A stretch of 64,000 nucleotides of DNA from Patagioenas fasciata (Eukaryota > Chordata > Aves > Columbiformes > Columbidae), in NCBI RefSeq assembly GCF_037038585.1, contig NC_092523.1, positions 6,391,001 through 6,455,000 on the forward strand, written 5' to 3'. The notes under the pieces are model-generated. The model searched no databases. It worked only from the letters and a program-made list of their open reading frames with translations, and was not told the DNA's origin. The translations under genes were made by a program, and so were the position numbers. Positions 35,601 to 45,794 of the stretch are shown piece by piece. Each line of letters opens with the position of its first letter. Position 1 is the first letter of the stretch.

Positions 35601-38600
35601 CAGCAGGAAAATGAAAAGGACTCACGGTGACATTCCTTGGGCTGCAGCCAGGATGGAGCCTCCCTGGGAGAGCTCCACCGCTTCACCCCGAGCTGGTGGA
35701 GAAGCTGCAGCCAGCAGTGGCAACTCATGGCAAGGAGAAAATGATGCTTCCAGACCAGATTATTTTAATCAAAAGAAAACCCTGCTGCTGATTTGAACTA
35801 AAAACCAACTCATATGGTACAACATGACTCCTGGGTTCAGGCCTCTCTGTACTAAATAGCAGGAGACACCATTGGCTTGGTGGGAATCACTTGTATGTAA
35901 GCATTACGGCAGATACAGTAGTTTTGAGTCCTGTGTTGTTTCAGCTTGGACACCACCCTCCCTTGCACCTATCCAGCCCCTCCGATTTTCTTTGGCTGAA
36001 AAATGGGAGTAGGCAAATGAAATATTTACACCACAGCAATAGCGGACTAACAATGAAAATGGTTTTTGTATTGGAAAGAAACAAAAGCAAAAAACGAAAA
36101 GCACAACTCTTGAAAAAGTGTGGAAAGCCACCTGAAACAGCCGTTTGGTGGCTCCAATTTTACTTTTACTGAAGTGGTTGTGTATTTCCCTCTACTGGCA
36201 ATACAATACAGAGCACTTGGATTTACCATCCACTGGGTCAGTCAGTTTAAACAAGAGTTCAAGCCTAGAGAACCTTGAACTGGTTGAACTTTCCATGTTA
36301 CAAATCATCACCTGAGTGAGACTCCCTCTTCAAACAGACCCTGTTTGATTCTGAATTTCCCACCACGCCGTAGCTAGTCCAAAAAAACCCAGTGTGACAG
36401 CCTGAAATCAACTGATTCCCCTCAATTTTACGCACTAAAGTGCATCAGTCATATGTACTGGCATCCCAGAAACATGAAGAACAACTAGCAGGTGGTACCC
36501 CTGGCAATGAGATATGATTGAATTGCTTATTGTGGCGTTTCATAGCATGCAGTTCTAACACCCATGGGCTCTTGATCTGTGCACTAGGATTGCCCTAAGG
36601 ACTCATAAAATAAACAGAATAAAAATTGGTGGGTTTACATTTGTTACATGGTGTCCGTATAAAGAGATTTCAGGGATCTGGGAACTGAAAGCATTGAGAA
36701 AACACTGTGCTGCACATGCAGGACAGACCCTGAAGAGGCTCATAGGCAGCGGTGTGCATGGAGGTGGCTTTCTCCAGGCTCTCTGCCTGCCAGGTGATGG
36801 GAGCAGACCAGCAGGAATCAAAAGCAGAGCTCCCACAACCAGGGGAAAAGCAGCAGTAACTGCAGAGAACTTGCCAAGAACTGTCTCGCTCCGTGATCTT
36901 GGCACACAGCCGGGTGACAAGAAACAACACGAAAGCCAAGGGACAGATACTTACCCCGGCTCTAGCTTTATTGATGGTGATGGAATAACCCAACCTGACA
37001 AACAGGGAAGGGAGGAGAATAAAAACCCACTGAAAGCAACTCTTCCTTGCCAGTGAGCTCGGGCAGCCATCTACACCTGTACGTAGTGAAAACAAGATGC
37101 TGTTTTGCTGACCTGGGAAGGCTTCACTTGGAACTGAAGTCTATGAGGCTGCAAAAGATGTGAGGCAGTTCCATGTCTGTGGGATTGTAGCTGGACGGGC
37201 TCCAGCCCACATTCACTACAAGAGCTTTATCAATGTTTTCTGTAAGATTTAATGGCTAAACTCAGAGCACTTTTCATAGAATCATACATCATAGAATAGT
37301 TTTGGTTGGAAGGGACTTGCAAAGGTCACCCAGTGCCACCCCTGCCATGAGCAGGGACATCTTCACCAGCTCAGGTTGCTCAGAGCCTCGTCCAGCCTGG
37401 CCTGGGATGTCTCCAGGGATGGGGCATCCACCACCTCCCTGGGCAACATGGATGAGTAGTTTACCACCTTCATTGCAAAACATTTCCTCCTCATATCTGG
37501 CCTCACGTCTTTCTACTTTTCCCAGGTTAAAATGGGATGTGGCATCTCAGGACGGGGATCACTTTAGACAGATCAAAGACAGACTCTCATCACAGTCTAT
37601 ATATGCAACAGAAGTTCTGATAAAGGTTAAAAAAGAAGAAACAAGAAACCAAAAAAAAAAAAAAACACAACACACCAACAAACGAAACAAACCAAACAAA
37701 CCACTTGTTTTTACTTTTTGCCCTTTGCTGCAGTTTGTGTTAGACCCGAGTCGGTCACTGGTTGGTTGCAACAGCTGGGAAAAGAGAGAATCCCATTGCC
37801 CCACGCTTACACTCCAAGAACATCTGCAGGGTTTTAAGTTTTCATAAGATTTTAGGATGATTCAGGTTGGTCTCTGTCCAACATCCAGCTCAAAGCTGCA
37901 TCAGCTACCAGGCTGCTCAAGGCTTTACCCACCCGGGTCCTGAAAACCTCAAAGGACAGATTCTGCACAGCCCCTGTGGCACCCGCGTCACTGCCCGACT
38001 GTCCTTGTAGTGAAATGGTTGTAACAAATGTACAATCCCAAGGTCCTCAGCAGGACTGTGAGAAGGACACATGCCCAGTTCCCAGACCACAGCATTGCCA
38101 TGTGGTCCCTGTCCCCATGGACAGGTGATGTCACCTCTCCCTGCCTGAAGGGAACAAGGTGGCAGCTGCTCCTCTCCAGTGCATTCCCACCCTGGGGAAC
38201 AGAGGCAGAGAGACCAAAGCCAGTTGCCTGAGGGCACAGAAGCAGCTCAGGAGCTTCCCCAGCAGCTCTGTGTTTCACCACCAAGCCACTTTCTTCTCCC
38301 TGCAAACTTCTCAACAGCCAGCTTGGTATGAACCGATCCCTCCGAAAGCTGCATAGCGAAGATTATGCTGATTTCTCTTCTGCAATTTCTTATAAAAGCC
38401 AGTTGATGCATTTCAAGTTCCTCCTGAAAACACACGAGCTTGCTATTGCTTGCAAAAGGGTTTTTACAGCTTTCAGGGCTTGATAGACTGTCTCCAACAA
38501 GTCTGGTTCACCACTAAACAGCATTTTTCTGCAAGCAGGATGCAGAGCAAGCCACACACCAACACTGACATAACCAGCATCACCACACTGGCTCCAAACA

Positions 38601-41600
38601 CTCTTCCCAGCACTGCAGCATCCCTGAAACTCCGCTCATGGGTAACACAGAAGCGTCACCACCAGCTTTGTGAGGTCCATCTGCAGGCTGCATCACAACT
38701 GCTTTAAGTAAACTCGCACCGTGAAAGAGTCCAAAGAGCAGCGCAGTCACCTCCCACAACCCAAGGGAAGATCCCTTGTGTGAGTGTTGGAAACAGCAGA
38801 AAGCAAAGGAGGAAAGCACTTACCTGAAAAGACGTAGGGATGCAGACAATCGTCAGGTTCTCCTGTCTAACCCGCTCGGCTGTAGAGAGAAGAGAAAGAA
38901 ACAAGGCAGAAGCCTCAGTTTGTTCGTTGCAGAAGGGAAAAAACAACACTCCAACTTTCACTTAAAGAAATCTCCGTTCAGAGCAGCCCCTTTGAATCAC
39001 TGCAATTACTTGCTCGGCTTGCAAATAACTCAGTCACACTCAAAACGCAAACAGGTGCCACCCTGCACAGGCTGAGGCTCAGTTTTCTACAGTCAGAAAT
39101 GTTTAAACACCCACCCCGGCTCAGCCCAAGACATCACGAGCCATTAACCTTCGTGTCTCCAGCAGCAGAGGAGCCTCATCAGCAAATCGTCACCTGGGAA
39201 ATGAGCCCCGCTCCCCTCTTTCACTCCATTAGACGGGTTTTTGCTGTATTCCTGGTAAACAGAGAGCTCCAGCAGCTGTCTGAAAGGTTTTCTGGCTTGT
39301 TGCCTTGGGGACATCATATTCATTTATTACAGAACATTTAAATATATGGCAGGGAAAGGACTAATAAAATCCAGTATTCCATTAAATGGAAGGAAATATT
39401 TCCTGCCTCGGGTTAACCTCAAATGACTAAAATCTATTACTAAGATACTATTATGGACAAAATGTTGTTTTAGTAATTACGATACTCAGGCATGAGCCAA
39501 CAGCCCAAGAGTCAGCAACAGCACCAGAGCAAACACACGGGCTATGTGCCTCATGGTAAAGCTGCTGCTGGAAGGACTGAAGATGCAAGACAGAACCACA
39601 GACTGGTTGGGGTTGGAAGGGACCTCTGGAGATCATCCAGTCCAACCCACCTGCTCAAGCAGGTTCACCAGAGCAGATCACACAGGAAGGTGTCCAGGTG
39701 GGTTTGAATGTCTGCAGAGGAGACTCCACAGCCTCTCTGGGCAGCCTGGGCCAGGGCTCTGCCACCTCAAAGTAAAGAAGTTTCTCCTCATATTCAGATG
39801 GAACCTCTGATGCAACACATGAGGCTGTATGTTGTTACAGCTCACATTCAGCAGATGTGAAAAGTCAGACTTTGTATCCGGAAATGGGCAATGCACTTCA
39901 AATACTACAACTATTTATTTAGAGAATGATTCTGTCTTAAAGTCAGCAGTGGCTGAGATATTGTGATCAATCCCGAAAGCTGAACTGCAGCTCCCCAGCC
40001 AGCTCCCAGACAAAAAAACATAAGTGTATTGCACACAGAGCATGGGGCAAGGTGGGTGCCAAGGGGCTGGCACAGCTTGATTTTTGCCGTTCCCCTGCAA
40101 AGCAAAGCACAGCACTGTGTTCAGACCTCAGTCCCCCTCTGTCTGAACAAACCCCCCACGAATAATGAGGCTGACGCTGCACTCCAGACCCGGCCGCTCT
40201 GTTCTGCATCCAAGGACGGCCAAGCAGGACCAGGTACATCACCAGCAAATCCGCCCCGGGGCTGAGAGTGCCCTGGGAAGGGAACTTTTAAGCCTCCGTG
40301 CCCTCTGTAATGAGGTGTGAGGATAATTATCCTCACATCCTCTTTGCAAAAAGGCATTTGCCTCACTTGAGTATTTTGCTGAAATTTTCTGAATCACACC
40401 TTGAGCAAACTTGCACCTGGGGCAAGCAGATAAACTCAGCTGTAGGGTATAAAAAAAATACAGCAGGATTTCACATTCCTCATTTTCATTACCCCTCAGC
40501 AGAGCCCTCAGTGTGAATAATGAGGGTGTGAGGAAGCAGCTCAGCCTCATACAAATGGGTTAACGGAAGCGGAGCAGCTGCATGGCCCAAAGCCACAAAG
40601 CAAGTCAGGACTGGAACAAAACCAAGAGGTTCAGCTCCAGTTTGTGGTGGTTGCCAGTAAAGAGCTTTTCCTGGCTGTATGGGGAAAACAGGTGGCAAAT
40701 TGTTACTCCCTGCAATAAATTTGGAGCACAAGACCCAGTTTCAACCTTCGGCTTCCAGGAGGACGCAGCGGTCGGTGAATAGACCTGACATTTCATCTCT
40801 AAGTCAGCATCCAGAAGATTTAGCATGTTTTTTCAAGTAGTTGGGACAGCTGGACAGGGGGAGTTTCTGCGGTGGGAGGCACATGAAGGGGAGCACCTTA
40901 CCTAATCGTTGCACTGCATGGACAATCGTAGAACCGCTTCCAATCCCAAGAACTTGATTGTTCTGCAAATCAAAAAGAGACAGAGTGGAGCTGTCACTGG
41001 GGGGCTCCGCTTTTCCCGGCAGACACAAAATTATAAACACATGCAAGAGGATCCTTGTCTGGAGGTGCACACCAACACATGTCTTAGCATGCTGCAGGCA
41101 AGGAAGGGACCACACCATGCCTACCAGGGCACGATCACTATCTACAGTTAAAGGTTTTTAAGCATCTTGCCCTCTCCTCAAAGGACGTGCTTGCTAAATA
41201 CAACCACAGTCTGACTCTCAGGGTGCTGGATACACACTCGCTGCTGGTTGCTGGCATTCTGTGCACCCTCTCCTGCTGGAAAGCTGGGAGCTTCAGACAA
41301 TACCACAGAGGAAGAAGCTGAATCAACCTCAGGATAACATCTCCCGAGGAAGCCGCACAGTAAAAGCAATGGGTTTGCTGCCAACGGTACTGTTAGTAAA
41401 CAGTGCGGATGCACCGGCGGGCAAAGCAAAGAGCACAGCAACCATTCCTAGAGTACAATAAAAACCACCCTCCGAAACAGAGTATACAACCACCTATATG
41501 AGAGTCCAGCAACACGCTTGAAAGATGGGTGAGCCTCAACAGGATCATGTTTTAACCACAGCTCAGCCCTGGTCTTTCTCTACCTATGGTCTGGTTTAAG

Positions 41601-44600
41601 AAGCATTGCTATCATCTCATCCGTAACACACACACGCTTCTAAAAGGTGCTGCAGGCCGGGGGTGGATGGGTGCGATGGTGTTACCTCCCCAAGAGGATG
41701 CTCTGCGATGGAAATCTCTGTTTATTATCAGCTCAATCTCCCGCCCACCGAGAACTCCCTGCAGCCTCTTGCACACTTCCAATCTCCAACGTACTTCCCC
41801 TTCTTTGGATGGGATCCAAAGCTTAAATTGACTTAAGGAGGCCCAGTATCATCACAGAGACTTCAGATGAGAAAGAATTCAAGCCAGCCAGAGATGGAGA
41901 CACAGCGCTGTTGTGTGTTATCTCTTGGGCATTAGACAGTTCTGGAGCTCTTTATCCATGTGCAGCAAATCCAGAGTTCAGCGGCTGTGGAAAAAGCCAC
42001 ACCGGCAGCATTTCAACCGGCTGAAATCTTACTGGCACGCCACTTTGCCTTGAAAGGTGAAGCTCAGGTCACGCTCCCCTAAGATTAATGATTTGCCTTG
42101 TTTCTTCAGGTTAAAAGCTTAAAAAGCAAAAGTTCTCCAAAACCCAGTGCACAACCAGAGACGTGGCTTATATCCCAGTCCTCACTAATCACCGTGACTT
42201 TGCAAAAAGACGGGGAAAGCAGCAGATCGCAGCTGCACGCCTGCAACGTTGCCAGCAGAAACCCAATAGATCCCGAGGTTTCTCCGTGTCACCTGCTCGG
42301 CAGGCAGAGCCAAAGAAGGGACAAGCAGAGCTGCACGGAGCCTAGTAGGACACGGTGATCCCAAAGGACTTGTTTCGATCTGGGAAGAGGCAGTTTCTTC
42401 TCTTTGCCCTCATTTCTAGAGGCTGGGACAGCTTCTTGGAGCAGTTGGACACCCTAAAGGGATGGGAAAAGCTTCACCATCAGTCACTCCATTGTGATGA
42501 AGCAGGAAGAGCTCATCCCAGCCCACAAAGGCGATAAAACGTGAAGCACCTTCCCTTAGAGAGTGGCAAGACCTTGGGCTAAGTGAGTTTCACAGAAAAG
42601 CAGTTTAGGCCAGTCTAAACCAGTGCCGTCACTGGTTTTTCACTAAAATCCCAGCAAATAAAACCAAGGCACTGAGCCACAGCACAGCTGAAGAGCCACA
42701 TATGGATTCCACGTGCAGAGACAGCAATGACCAGAGTGTTGTCCCTCCTAACCCAGGGGCTAAGGGATGCTGCCCAGCGTTGGAGATGCCGACAAAGCAA
42801 TGCACGTTGAGTGGGTATCAGCAGCACCACATGGGCTGGCTGTTCCAACGTAAGTTTCCAAGACTAGGATTTACATGGACAAAGAGCAGGAGATGAATAC
42901 AGTGCAAAGCCTAAGTTTCCTTCTATTAACTCTCAGCCCTCTGGAGTAACAGGACATCTGGCTGTCGTGTCTCTTTTCATTTCTAAGGTAGTCGCTAACA
43001 GGACCTGCCCTTGAGGTGTTGTATAAACACAAAGCCAGCTCTACCCAAGCAGCTTATGGCTCTAAAGCCCCAAGCCCTGTGCCAGCCCCGCTCCTCCGAG
43101 CCATCACTGCTCCACAGCCTGTGGCTTCTGAGCTTGGTCATCTTGGTGCCCTCTCCAGGACTGGGGAACTCCACTCCTACAGCTCACAGACAAGTGCTGC
43201 AGTTAAACACACCAATATGGCTTTAATTAAAAAAAAAAGAAAGTTCTCCTGTCCTAATCCCCCCTGCCCGCCCCCAGGTTTACATCTGCTGCTGTGCTGG
43301 CATAGTTGGAGATGGGTGTGAAGGAGGAAATCAAGCAAGGAGCCTGATCTAGTACCAGTATCAAGCCCCCAGTGACCTGGATTTACGGCACAGTTAAGCA
43401 GAGGAGATTTGTGCACCAAAACCAAACTATGAAGCCAGTGGCATCTCCCACATGTCCCCACCATGCAAGGAAAGCAGTCTGCAGCTTCGCTTTCAGAGAT
43501 TACACTGCTCCTTCTGTTAACAGTGATAGTTCTAACAGCCAAACACAAAAGTACCCGTTACCAACAGCAGCTCCACCCTCACAGGGCAAAGTGACAAGGA
43601 GACGGGTTTTCTCTGACAGCTGAGACCATCTAACTCTTTGATTGTGACTCTAACCTGCTTCTTCACCAGGGCTTCAAGCCAATTTCCATGACAAGCATTA
43701 CAATATCACTCCACCTGCTGCCTCTTTTACTTAAATAGCTCCAATAACCTGCCTCTTATGACACAAGTCCTTCCTCCTGCAACCCCTTAATGTGCAACTT
43801 TGGGGCTTGTTTTGGGTAAGAAAGGGGATTTTTATGCAACTGCCGGTCCATCCCCCACCCCACAGACTACTTTTGAGTGCACTGGCCTGGGGTAGGTCTC
43901 AGCACCTGGCTGTGCACACTCCAGGCAGGTACAGGCTGCCCAGAGGAAGGGGAGGCTGCAAAACAAGTGAAACATTTATGGGACATCAGGGAAGCCATCA
44001 GCAACTGAACCTAAAGATGCCAACCCAGTGAGGGAAAGCAGGAAAGAAAAGGGAATTTTCCTGCCCCAACTGCTAACATCTACCTCCTTGGCAGCAACTC
44101 TATATCCGTTTCATCACCGCTGTTGCAAAAGGGCTTGCACAGCAAACATTGTGATAAACCCCTTGTGACTTTAACCGTTGATCTTCCAAGCATTCACAAT
44201 CAGGCTGTGCCAAAACTCAAGTTGCTCCGGTCCGATCTGCCCTTCAAGGGGTTGATCAAAGCCTCTTGCCCCATTTCCCTCCCTGCGGGGGACAGGACAT
44301 GACCCCCTGGTTAGGGGCTGTTGCTCCTTGCTTGGCTGCTTAGAAATATGCTGCAGGGTACCCCAAACTTGGAGAAAGCAGCAGGACATAGTGTTAGCCT
44401 GAACTCCCACCGCAGCCCAGCTCGCAGGAGGGTGCATGGTGAAAGTTTAAAGTGCAAGGCATTATCCCAAACTCGGGGTGCACCACGCTGAGCTGCTGCT
44501 TGGGAGGAATGGGCTGGGTGAGCACGGAGACCAGAGGAGAGAAGTAGTTTTCTCCCTTCTCTCCATGCTAAAGAAGAGCAACCAAAAGCAAAGGAGGAAA

Positions 44601-45529
44601 AGGCTCAGCAGGACCGGTCCGTGCAAGCCACAGTCCCCCCTCGCACTTCGGGTCCAGTCATGCTTTGGGGGCAGTGATCACTCCGTGCAGCCCACAAACC
44701 CCTCCATGCACCCGGGGCTGCTCCATGCACTGCAGGGATCTGTGCACCCCACAACCCGTCCATGCATCCAGGGCTGCTCCATGCACCCCAAAGCTCGTTC
44801 ATGCACTGGGAGGCTCTGTGCACCCCGTGGCTGCTCCGTGTACTGGGGAATCCCTGCACCCCAGGGCTGCTCCGTGCATTGGAGAAGTTCACACAACCCA
44901 AAGTCTTGTCCATGCACCGGGAGGCTCTGTGCACCCCACAGCCGCTCCGAGTAGCGGGGGTGTCCCTGTACCCCAGAGCTGCTCCGTGCACTGGAGGAGT
45001 TTGTGCACCCCGAAGCACGGCCACGCAATGGGGGGACCCAGCAACCCACGGCCACTCTGTGTACTGGCACTTCAGAGCCCGTCCACGCACTGGGAGCCCC
45101 GTGCACCCCATGGCCGCTCCGTGCATTGGGAGCTCCCAGCACACCGGGGCACCTCTGCACCGCGGTGTCCGAGCACCTCTGGACTTCTCCGTGCAGGCGG
45201 AGGCTCCGTGCACCCCACGGGTGCTCCGTGCACTGCGGGGGTCCCCGCACCCTATGGCCACTCCGTGCACCCCGGGATCCGTCCCAGCGCCCCGCACACC
45301 GGTGGGCTCCGCTCCCGGGGCAGGGCTGGGGTCCGGGCTGTCTCACCTGGACGTGCTTGTCCACGGCCGCGCAGGCTGCCAGCCTCTTGGCCTCCTCTGC
45401 CATGGTGCCGCCGAGCCGCCCGCGGGTCAGGGCGCGTCTCCCCGCCGCCCGCCCCGCCCGGAGCCTCCCCGGCGGCCGGGCAGCCAGGGCCGAGCTGCGG
45501 AGCTGGCCGAGCCGGCCGGGGAGCCGCAT
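29534..45529 (-). CDS. RPIA: Ribose-5-phosphate isomerase A, complete nine-exon gene
   Basis: RPIA interconverts ribulose-5-phosphate and ribose-5-phosphate in the non-oxidative pentose phosphate pathway. The coding exons are 45529-45347, 40962-40902, 38879-38824, 35564-35505, 34918-34854, 34596-34528, 34002-33861, 32903-32804 and 29631-29534. They add up to 834 bases, giving 277 residues plus a stop, with every phase matching and GT-AG borders throughout. The phosphate loop GIGSGST is at residues 67-73. The catalytic set is D126 and D129 (DGADEVD), K139 (KGGGG) and E148 (LTQEK), with the same 3-10-9 spacing as E. coli RpiA D81, D84, K94, E103. From MAEEAKRLA onward it aligns with human RPIA almost without gaps. 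The long N-terminus is shorter than the human one (311 residues in total). Introns 4, 5, 6 and 7 are under 1 kb; introns 1, 2, 3 and 8 are several kb and carry repeats. No break is seen; this looks functional. Confidence 0.97.
29775..30289 (+). repeat. CR1 LINE 3' copy in RPIA intron 8
   Basis: Plus-sense, hence antisense to RPIA. It runs from 'gatctggaatattgtgtcca' through the ORF2 C-terminal coding remnant to 'attctgtggttctgtggg'. It starts about 145 bases from exon 9. A part of the coding frame ([13 protein letters not shown]) is still open. Confidence 0.95.
30290..30423. other. Short spacer between tandem CR1 copies
   Basis: A 134-base unique spacer separates two same-orientation CR1 insertions in RPIA intron 8. 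Confidence 0.5.
30424..30872 (+). repeat. CR1 LINE 3' copy in RPIA intron 8
   Basis: Plus-sense, from 'gaggtgctggagagagctca' to 'aaaatgattctatgatta'. It is a different subfamily from the copy just before it (terminal motif ATTCTATG instead of ATTCTGTG, and 'tagtgccagtgttgggttaa'), so two separate insertions rather than one duplicated copy. Confidence 0.94.
31393..31465. repeat. 73-bp intronic duplication, copy A
   Basis: Shares 62 of 73 positions (about 85%, no gaps, counted by eye) with 32219-32291. The core 'tccttgcagagaggct' is identical in both. The orientation is direct and the offset 826 bases. It is not a CR1 part that I recognise. Confidence 0.75.
32219..32291. repeat. 73-bp intronic duplication, copy B
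   Basis: Partner of 31393-31465, same orientation, within the same RPIA intron. It is either a local segmental duplication or two copies of a repeat family I do not recognise. Confidence 0.75.
32431..32527 (-). repeat. CR1 LINE 3' end, short
   Basis: Antisense on the plus strand: starts 'agtcacagaatcacagaacg', then 'ttagggattggaagggacct' and 'tccagtccaatcccc'. Only about 100 bases of the 3' end remain, in RPIA intron 8. Confidence 0.85.
32804..32903 (-). CDS. RPIA: RPIA exon 8
   Basis: Residues 213-245 plus the first base of G246: [17 protein letters not shown], then [16 protein letters not shown]. It is nearly identical to human, including the TDNGN motif near the active site. Acceptor CCCAG, donor GTACTG. 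Confidence 0.97.
33137..33317 (-). repeat. CR1 LINE ORF2 fragment in RPIA intron 7
   Basis: Antisense fragment. The minus strand reads [19 protein letters not shown], a CR1 ORF2 segment from upstream of the tail. It lies before the 3'-end fragment at 33318-33640 in the opposite order to that expected for one antisense copy, so the two are separate insertions or a rearranged copy. Confidence 0.8.
33318..33640 (-). repeat. CR1 LINE 3' region in RPIA intron 7
   Basis: Antisense, from 'gttgctcagagccccgtcca' to 'ctccaacctgagctggtacc'. The minus strand carries [20 protein letters not shown] and [11 protein letters not shown]. The terminal 3' motif and last about 80 bases are missing at its junction with the fragment at 33137. 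Confidence 0.88.
33861..34002 (-). CDS. RPIA: RPIA exon 7
   Basis: Largest internal exon. It encodes the end of R165 and residues 166-212: [20 protein letters not shown], then [20 protein letters not shown]. Human has [19 protein letters not shown], so the match is strong. Acceptor CCTCAG, donor GTACGT. Confidence 0.97.
34528..34596 (-). CDS. RPIA: RPIA exon 6
   Basis: Residues 142-165: completes the KGGGG glycine run, then [20 protein letters not shown]. It contains E148, the catalytic base by analogy with E. coli E103. Acceptor TTGCAG, donor GTGAAA. Confidence 0.97.
34824..34843. repeat. CAGA microsatellite, short
   Basis: Five tandem CAGA units ending ten bases from the donor of RPIA exon 5. 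Short, but close enough to the splice site that length change could matter. Confidence 0.8.
34854..34918 (-). CDS. RPIA: RPIA exon 5, active site
   Basis: Residues 121-141: [20 protein letters not shown] with D126, D129 and K139, the core of the isomerase active site. Acceptor CTACAG, donor GTGAGC. Confidence 0.97.
35505..35564 (-). CDS. RPIA: RPIA exon 4
   Basis: Residues 101-120: [20 protein letters not shown]. Exactly 20 codons, phase 0 at both ends. Only one residue differs from human (N for Y after the first Q-rich stretch). Acceptor CGCAG, donor GTAAAT. Confidence 0.97.
35565..38823 (-). other. RPIA: RPIA intron 3
   Basis: Contains one antisense CR1 fragment (37275-37505) and an A-rich simple tract at about 37650-37700 (A run followed by CAAA-type repeats). 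The remaining sequence shows no gene or known repeat; open frames are chance. Confidence 0.7.
37275..37505 (-). repeat. CR1 LINE 3' fragment in RPIA intron 3
   Basis: Antisense, starting with a degenerate terminal motif ('catagaatcatacatcatag') and 'ttttggttggaagggacttg', then 'agcctggcctgggatgtctc'. About 230 bases of the 3' end. Confidence 0.9.
38824..38879 (-). CDS. RPIA: RPIA exon 3
   Basis: Residues 82-100: [19 protein letters not shown], against human [19 protein letters not shown]. Acceptor CTACAG, donor GTAAGT. Confidence 0.97.
38880..40901 (-). other. RPIA: RPIA intron 2
   Basis: One antisense CR1 fragment lies at 39591-39810. Otherwise unique intronic sequence with no feature I can name. 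Confidence 0.7.
39591..39810 (-). repeat. CR1 LINE 3' fragment in RPIA intron 2
   Basis: Antisense, nearly the same sequence as the first 220 bases of the copy at 7091 ('gactggttggggttggaagg', 'agagcagatcacacaggaag'). Same subfamily, separately truncated. Confidence 0.92.
40902..40962 (-). CDS. RPIA: RPIA exon 2, phosphate-binding loop
   Basis: Residues 62-81 plus one base: [20 protein letters not shown]. It holds the conserved GxGSGST loop that binds the sugar phosphate. Acceptor TTGCAG, donor GTAAGG. Confidence 0.97.
40963..45346 (-). other. RPIA: RPIA intron 1
   Basis: 4.4 kb. The end nearest exon 1 is a GC-rich minisatellite (44680-45290). The rest is unique sequence without any recognised gene, RNA gene or CR1 copy, which stands out because most other intervals of this length in the window carry at least one CR1. 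Confidence 0.7.
44680..45290. repeat. GC-rich minisatellite, unit about 37 bp
   Basis: Some 16-17 tandem, imperfect copies of a unit with the skeleton 'ctgctccgtgcactgggag' followed by a variable stretch and 'tgtgcaccccac'. Unit lengths vary from about 35 to 38. Because 37 is not a multiple of three and the unit has almost no stop triplets, long frames stay open on both strands (over 200 codons in several frames). They are not genes: the proteins are periodic, no start context is shared, and the region is intronic. It lies 57 bases from the donor of RPIA exon 1. Confidence 0.92.
45347..45529 (-). CDS. RPIA: RPIA exon 1 with two possible start codons
   Basis: The first ATG of the frame (45529-45527) gives a 42-residue arginine-rich extension ([19 protein letters not shown] and onward, 11 Arg, no Asp or Glu) before [19 protein letters not shown]. 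The second ATG (45403-45401) lies in GGCACCATGG, a near-ideal Kozak context, and corresponds to the internal methionine of human RPIA (MSKAEEAKKLAG). The frame is open upstream to a stop at 45658-45656 without another ATG. I chose the first ATG because human RPIA also has a long N-terminus with a similar RLPGR segment; a 235-residue form from the second ATG is equally plausible. Confidence 0.88.
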
Positions 45530-45621
45530 GCCGCCGCGGCCCGCCCCCGGGGGGCTCACCCGTACGGGCTGCAGGCCTGGGCCGAGCCGGCTCCCTCCCG
45601 CCTCCTCCTCCTCCTCCGCCG

Positions 45622-45640
45622 GCAGGCTGGGACTTGTAGT
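45622..45640 (-). promoter_or_regulatory. ZNF143/SBS-like site, minus orientation
   Basis: The minus strand reads ACTACAAGTCCCAGCCTGC, 16 of 19 matches to the ZNF143 consensus. It faces the plus-oriented site at 45655-45673. Confidence 0.65.
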
Positions 45641-45654
45641 GCTGCGAGCTGCGA

Positions 45655-45673
45655 ACTACAGCTCCCAGGATGC
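45655..45673 (+). promoter_or_regulatory. ZNF143/SBS-like site, plus orientation
   Basis: The plus strand reads ACTACAGCTCCCAGGATGC, 16 of 19 matches to the consensus. With 45622-45640 it forms an inverted pair 14 bases apart, immediately upstream of the RPIA coding start region. Confidence 0.7.
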
Positions 45674-45794
45674 ACGATGGCGCTCGGGGTGCCCGCGGCG
45701 CCCGCAACCGCGGAACAACTTGTTTAATTATGTTTATACTTGTGTTATATACCCATGTATCGCGTTTGACAGGGCTGAGGTTTTCCCATAAGGT

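Larger units (their letters stand above)
45404..45700 (-). promoter_or_regulatory. RPIA: RPIA CpG-island promoter
   Basis: Very GC-rich region around exon 1, with a CTC trinucleotide run (about 45601-45616) and two ZNF143-like sites just upstream. There is no TATA box, which fits a housekeeping promoter. Its far side is limited by a CR1 copy starting near 45795. Confidence 0.75.

Noticed and set aside
44605-45791. Very long open frames on both strands over the minisatellite (over 200 to 320 codons)
   Set aside because: They come from a stop-poor 37-bp tandem repeat whose length rotates through all frames; the proteins are periodic and the region is RPIA intron 1 and promoter.
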